Below are positions 8,511 through 10,369 of a stretch of 10,369 nucleotides of DNA, piece by piece. The stretch is from assembly GCA_964632505.1 (NCBI GenBank), contig CAZWCE010000043.1, positions 1-10,369 on the forward strand, written 5' to 3'. A program made the position numbers and the translations under genes. The stretch is from CAZWCE01 sp964632505 (lineage in GTDB: Bacteria > Planctomycetota > Planctomycetia > Pirellulales > Thermoguttaceae). Within the stretch, counting starts at the first letter, position 1. The number at the start of each line of letters is the position of its first letter. The notes below the pieces were generated by a model that was given only the letters and a program-made list of their open reading frames with translations, was not told the origin of the DNA and made no database searches.

Positions 8511-8714
8511 ATGGAAAAATTTTCGGCGACTTGGTCCGCCTCCCCGAAAGCGGAGCCCCTCGGATATATTGCAAGGCAGAATGGGAAAAATAACGTCCCG
8601 GATTCAGCACTCAAAAAGAGATGTTTGTGTTTGATTACACGGTCCACTACAATACGTACCGATGCATCCGCACACTCGAAAGAGCGCTGTGCGCTCACAT
8701 TCCACGAAAGGTAG
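8511..8714 (+). CDS. Possible small hypothetical protein, 67 residues
   Basis: Unrecognised. The support is positional. AAGGAG (8497-8502) lies 8 nt before the ATG, and its stop (8712-8714) falls 5 nt before the ATG of the small membrane protein at 8720, an operon-like spacing. The product is basic, has no signal peptide or membrane helix, and ends in a run rich in R, T, S and C that resembles chance translation. It could be a leader ORF coupled to the downstream gene, or not be a gene at all. A separate promoter candidate for the downstream gene lies inside it. Confidence 0.25.
   Translation: MEKFSATWSASPKAEPLGYIARQNGKNNVPDSALKKRCLCLITRSTTIRTDASAHSKERCALTFHER
8625..8653 (+). promoter_or_regulatory. 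Candidate promoter of the small membrane protein
   Basis: TTGTGT (8625-8630) and TACAAT (8648-8653) are separated by 17 nt. The -10 box matches consensus at 5 of 6 positions, the -35 at 3 of 6. Transcription would begin near 8660, about 60 nt before the ATG at 8720. Confidence 0.4.
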
Positions 8715-8719
8715 AGAAG

Positions 8720-8884
8720 ATGAAATCCATCAGCGCTTCGATCGTGATTTTGGCGGCGGCCGTCCTGATCTCCGTCGGCTCGCATGTACCCCACCACGAC
8801 ACGAAACTGTTCGTTCAGGTGGTCGGTTGCGGGCTGGGCCTGGCCGGGTTGTTCGTTTGGTATATCAGTCTCAAGGAGAAGTGA
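8720..8884 (+). CDS. Small two-helix membrane protein, 54 residues
   Basis: The product has two hydrophobic segments, at about 6-19 (SASIVILAAAVLIS) and 29-50 (FVQVVGCGLGLAGLFVWYIS). They are joined by a short loop with His and Asp (SHVPHHDTK), and the C-terminus is charged (LKEK). This is the shape of a small inner-membrane protein with both termini probably on the same side. The reading frame is open from an ATG at 8621, but the extra N-terminal 33 residues are not hydrophobic and look like upstream DNA. The ATG at 8720 is preferred for its clean start and a purine-rich AAGG/AGAG stretch just upstream. The function is unknown and I name no family. A terminator candidate follows at 9024-9048. 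Confidence 0.6.
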   Translation: MKSISASIVILAAAVLISVGSHVPHHDTKLFVQVVGCGLGLAGLFVWYISLKEK

Positions 8885-8994
8885 ATAAGCGTCTGAGCAG
8901 TATGGCGTAATGACGACCGATTCTCATGCACTGCTGATCTGTCCGAAATGACGGACAAGGCGGAGATACGATGATCCCCCAATCAAAGGGCTGG

Positions 8995-9018
8995 TGCTTA
9001 TGCGAACAAGAATACATT
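8995..9018 (+). repeat. 24-bp imperfect direct repeat, copy B
   Basis: Shares the 14-nt core TGCTTATGCGAACA and 22 of 24 positions with copy A at 3969-3992, in the same orientation, 5.0 kb away. It lies 61 bp before the left end of the IS30 element. Confidence 0.6.
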
Positions 9019-9023
9019 TATGT

Positions 9024-9048
9024 CCACAAATCCGTCTGTGGCTTTTTT
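9024..9048 (+). terminator. Candidate intrinsic terminator
   Basis: CCACA (9024-9028) and TGTGG (9037-9041) form a 5-bp stem with an 8-nt loop, followed by C and six T residues (9043-9048). It would end plus-strand transcription from the small membrane protein gene and shield the IS element from readthrough. The stem is short, so efficiency is uncertain. A second hairpin without a T-run (TGTCCG 8940-8945 with CGGACA 8952-8957) lies upstream. Confidence 0.42.
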
Positions 9049-9079
9049 CCCCTCTTTGCTGAAATGACCGGAAATACAT

Positions 9080-9106
9080 AGCGCGAATTCGATTTTGAAG
9101 TCCGCA
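9080..9106 (+). repeat. Left terminal inverted repeat of the IS30-family element
   Basis: 27 bp, a perfect inverted match to 10164-10190. It should contain the transposase binding site. Confidence 0.92.
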
Positions 9107-9120
9107 AAAAAGATTGAAAG

Positions 9121-9191
9121 GACATCGCAGGTTGTGTTCGATAAGTTGGGTAACCAACACTCAACACCGAACACAGGAGGCCTGCGATGTC
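9121..9191 (+). promoter_or_regulatory. Nested hairpin covering the transposase ribosome binding site and start codon
   Basis: Three stems nest. GACATCGCAGG (9121-9131) pairs perfectly with CCTGCGATGTC (9181-9191). TGTGTTCG (9133-9140) pairs with CGAACACA (9168-9175). GTTGG (9145-9149) pairs with CCAAC (9154-9158) around a GTAA loop. The Shine-Dalgarno AGGAGG (9175-9180) lies mostly in a bulge between the outer stems, and the ATG (9187-9189) is inside the outermost stem. RNA that includes the left arm should hide the start site. RNA begun inside the element, past the left arm, should not. IS10 and IS50 use this logic against readthrough from outside promoters. Its use here is inferred. Confidence 0.6.
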
Positions 9192-10149
9192 GTACCGGCA
9201 TTTTAGCATCGAAGAGCGTGAGATGATAGCCCGAGGTTTGTCGGAGGGAAAATCCAGATCGAAAATCGCAAAGGAACTCGGACGCCATCATTCGTCCGTC
9301 GGCGATGAGATTCGACGGAACTCGATCGATGGAACTTACTGGCCGTCGAAAGCCCAGGCGTTGGCCGACCAGCGCAAGCGTGACAGCAAGCACCCCTGGA
9401 AGATGACCGACAACCGCATTGCCGAGCGTGTCAAAAGCGGGTTGGTTCGGAACTGGTCACCGGAGCAAATTGCGGGAAGGATGAAGCTGGACTTTCCCAG
9501 CGACGACGAAATGCGGATATGTCATGCCACCATTTACGCATGGATTCGGCGTGAGAAACGAAGCGGCGGCAACTGGCATGCCCATCTTCGTCAAAGTGGA
9601 AGGAAGCGACGCAAGCGTTACGGAACCGCTGAAAAACGCGGGCGAATCCCGGATCGGGTCGATATCGACGAGCGTCCGGAAATAGTGGACACAAAGACAC
9701 GTATCGGAGATTGGGAAGGCGATACGATCGAAGGAGTCAAGGGCAGCGGTTATCTGGCGACGATGGTCGACCGCCGTTCAAAGTATCTGGTACTTGGCTG
9801 GTCGAACACGAAGCAGTCGGTGGAAATACGGAAGGCGATAACGCGAAGCTTTCGAAGGCATGGGGCATTGCCCTGCGAAACGATCACGCTGGATAATGGC
9901 CGTGAATTCGCTGACCATGTGCGGCTGAAAGAAAAACTCGGAGCCGATGTGTACTTCGCCAAGCCGTACCATAGCTGGGAACGAGGGCTGAATGAAAACA
10001 CGAACGGGCTGCTTCGGCAGCACTTCCCGAAGGGGATGGACTTCGGTAAGATAACACAATACCGTTTAACGAAGATCGAGGCCGAACTGAATGACCGTCC
10101 TCGAAAATCACTCGACTATCGAACGCCACGCGAAATCATAAGCCAGTGA
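9187..10149 (+). CDS. IS30-family transposase
   Basis: A 320-residue DDE transposase that cuts and joins the element's ends. The N-terminus has the IS30 helix-turn-helix region (HFSIEEREMIARGLSEGKSR, then IAKELGRHHSSVGDEIRRN, residues 5-45), and a second conserved block follows at about 84-120 (NWSPEQIAGRM, ATIYAWI). The catalytic core shows D in GDWEGDTI (about 173-180), D in TLDNGREF (about 236-243), and the closing E in the ERGLNENTNGLLRQ-FPKG block typical of IS30. Length and architecture are full and no frameshift is seen. The ATG at 9187 is fixed by AGGAGG (9175-9180) 6 nt upstream. The stop at 10147-10149 lies 14 bp inside the right inverted repeat. Confidence 0.95.
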   Translation: MSYRHFSIEEREMIARGLSEGKSRSKIAKELGRHHSSVGDEIRRNSIDGTYWPSKAQALADQRKRDSKHPWKMTDNRIAERVKSGLVRNWSPEQIAGRMKLDFPSDDEMRICHATIYAWIRREKRSGGNWHAHLRQSGRKRRKRYGTAEKRGRIPDRVDIDERPEIVDTKTRIGDWEGDTIEGVKGSGYLATMVDRRSKYLVLGWSNTKQSVEIRKAITRSFRRHGALPCETITLDNGREFADHVRLKEKLGADVYFAKPYHSWERGLNENTNGLLRQHFPKGMDFGKITQYRLTKIEAELNDRPRKSLDYRTPREIISQ

Positions 10150-10163
10150 TTATGTGTCCACTA

Positions 10164-10190
10164 TGCGGACTTCAAAATCGAATTCGCGCT
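10164..10190 (-). repeat. Right terminal inverted repeat of the IS30-family element
   Basis: 27 bp, the perfect reverse complement of 9080-9106. Confidence 0.92.
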
Positions 10191-10292
10191 TACTGCTAAT
10201 GTTTTGCACCCATGGCTCAGCCGAGGCGGGCTTTTGTTCCAATGCAGATACGTCGTTTCGGTGCTCTTGGCGTAATGACGTAAACGAATCAC

Positions 10293-10306
10293 CTCGCGTA
10301 AGCGAG
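10293..10306 (+). other. Small hairpin with GTAA tetraloop near the right edge
   Basis: CTCGC (10293-10297), loop GTAA, GCGAG (10302-10306). A GNRA-type tetraloop on a GC-rich stem is stable in RNA. It stands 11 bp before the motif at 10318-10334 that recurs inverted at 37-53. It may be part of a dispersed repeat or a structured RNA, but the window ends too soon to tell. The flank 10191-10369 shows no gene. Confidence 0.35.
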
Positions 10307-10317
10307 ACAGCAGCCCC

Positions 10318-10334
10318 CAGGCCCAGCGCACACT
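10318..10334 (-). repeat. Inverted near-copy of the 17-bp motif at 37-53
   Basis: Read on the minus strand it matches 37-53 at 16 of 17 positions. It lies 128 bp beyond the IS30 right end, next to the CTCGC/GCGAG hairpin. Confidence 0.35.
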
Positions 10335-10369
10335 TTGGGTAAATTGAGCTGGATTGGCAAACGGTTTTT

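Larger units (their letters stand above)
9080..10190 (+). mobile_element. Complete IS30-family insertion sequence, 1111 bp
   Basis: The element is bounded by perfect 27-bp terminal inverted repeats at 9080-9106 and 10164-10190. The arms start AGCGCGAATTCGATTTTGAA inward from each end, and pairing stops at the next base on both sides. Its size and single transposase gene are normal for IS30. No clear 2-3 bp target duplication is visible: the left flank ends ACAT and the right flank begins TACT. That could reflect a different true boundary by a base or two, or later rearrangement. The element appears intact and could be mobile. Confidence 0.9.

Noticed and set aside
8245..8610. 121-codon minus-strand open frame upstream of the GH140 gene
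   Set aside because: It overlaps the promoter region, lacks a ribosome binding site, and its translation is low-complexity and basic with no features.
10205..10236. GC-rich stem with TTTTG after the IS30 element as an intrinsic terminator
   Set aside because: Only a 4-bp stem (AGCC with GGCT) can be drawn and the T-run is short and broken.
8903..10280. 13-bp direct repeat TGGCGTAATGACG at 8903-8915 and 10268-10280, flanking the IS30 element
   Set aside because: The similarity does not extend on either side. A 13-base match in 10 kb is expected by chance about once, and the copies are far from the element's ends, so it is not a target duplication.
1..10369. CRISPR array, tRNA, rRNA or toxin-antitoxin pair
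   Set aside because: No regularly spaced repeats, no cloverleaf or rRNA sequence, and no toxin or antitoxin motif was seen. The small gene pair at 8511-8884 lacks such features.

Overview
The window looks like chromosomal DNA of a planctomycete, probably Pirellulaceae-like. This is an inference from gene content: a Tat-exported Gfo/Idh/MocA oxidoreductase, large secreted multidomain proteins with PKD and golvesin-type C-terminal domains, a secreted DUF4038 (GH140-type) glycosidase, and a tiny two-helix membrane protein. No rRNA, tRNA or core gene is present to fix the taxonomy.

Layout. Positions 103-8181 carry four large genes, all on the minus strand. In the order they are read: a GH140/DUF4038 apiosidase-like hydrolase (8181 to 6748), a GH9 cellulase-type gene broken by an internal deletion (6629 to 4040), an M23-like/PKD/golvesin secreted protein (3861 to 1735), and a Tat-signal Gfo/Idh/MocA oxidoreductase (1362 to 103). 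A good sigma70-like promoter lies upstream of the first gene (TATAAT with a TTTACC -35 box, 8244-8272). Gaps of about 120, 180 and 370 bp separate the genes, so they may form one loose transcription unit or have additional internal promoters. Two of the start sites, at 3861 and 1362, have near-perfect AAGGAG ribosome binding sites.

The plus strand carries a small two-helix membrane protein gene (8720-8884), possibly preceded by a 67-codon ORF (8511-8714), then a candidate terminator at 9024-9048, then a complete IS30-family element (9080-10190). The element has 27-bp perfect terminal inverted repeats and an intact DDE transposase.

Working together (inference): the hydrolases and the oxidoreductase fit an exported system for breaking down complex plant or algal polysaccharide. 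GH140 members cleave apiose linkages in pectic side chains, GH9 members cleave beta-glucans, and Gfo/Idh/MocA enzymes oxidise sugars or sugar derivatives. The GH9 member should be inactive. About 280-300 residues of its barrel are missing between the DAGD motif and the catalytic-acid NE motif, and the two halves lie in different frames.

The most notable structural signals are the GH9 deletion, a 24-bp imperfect direct repeat that brackets the GH9 and GH140 genes (3969-3992 and 8995-9018), and a long nested hairpin over the transposase ribosome binding site and start codon (9121-9191). I did not find a clearly new defence or mobile system here.
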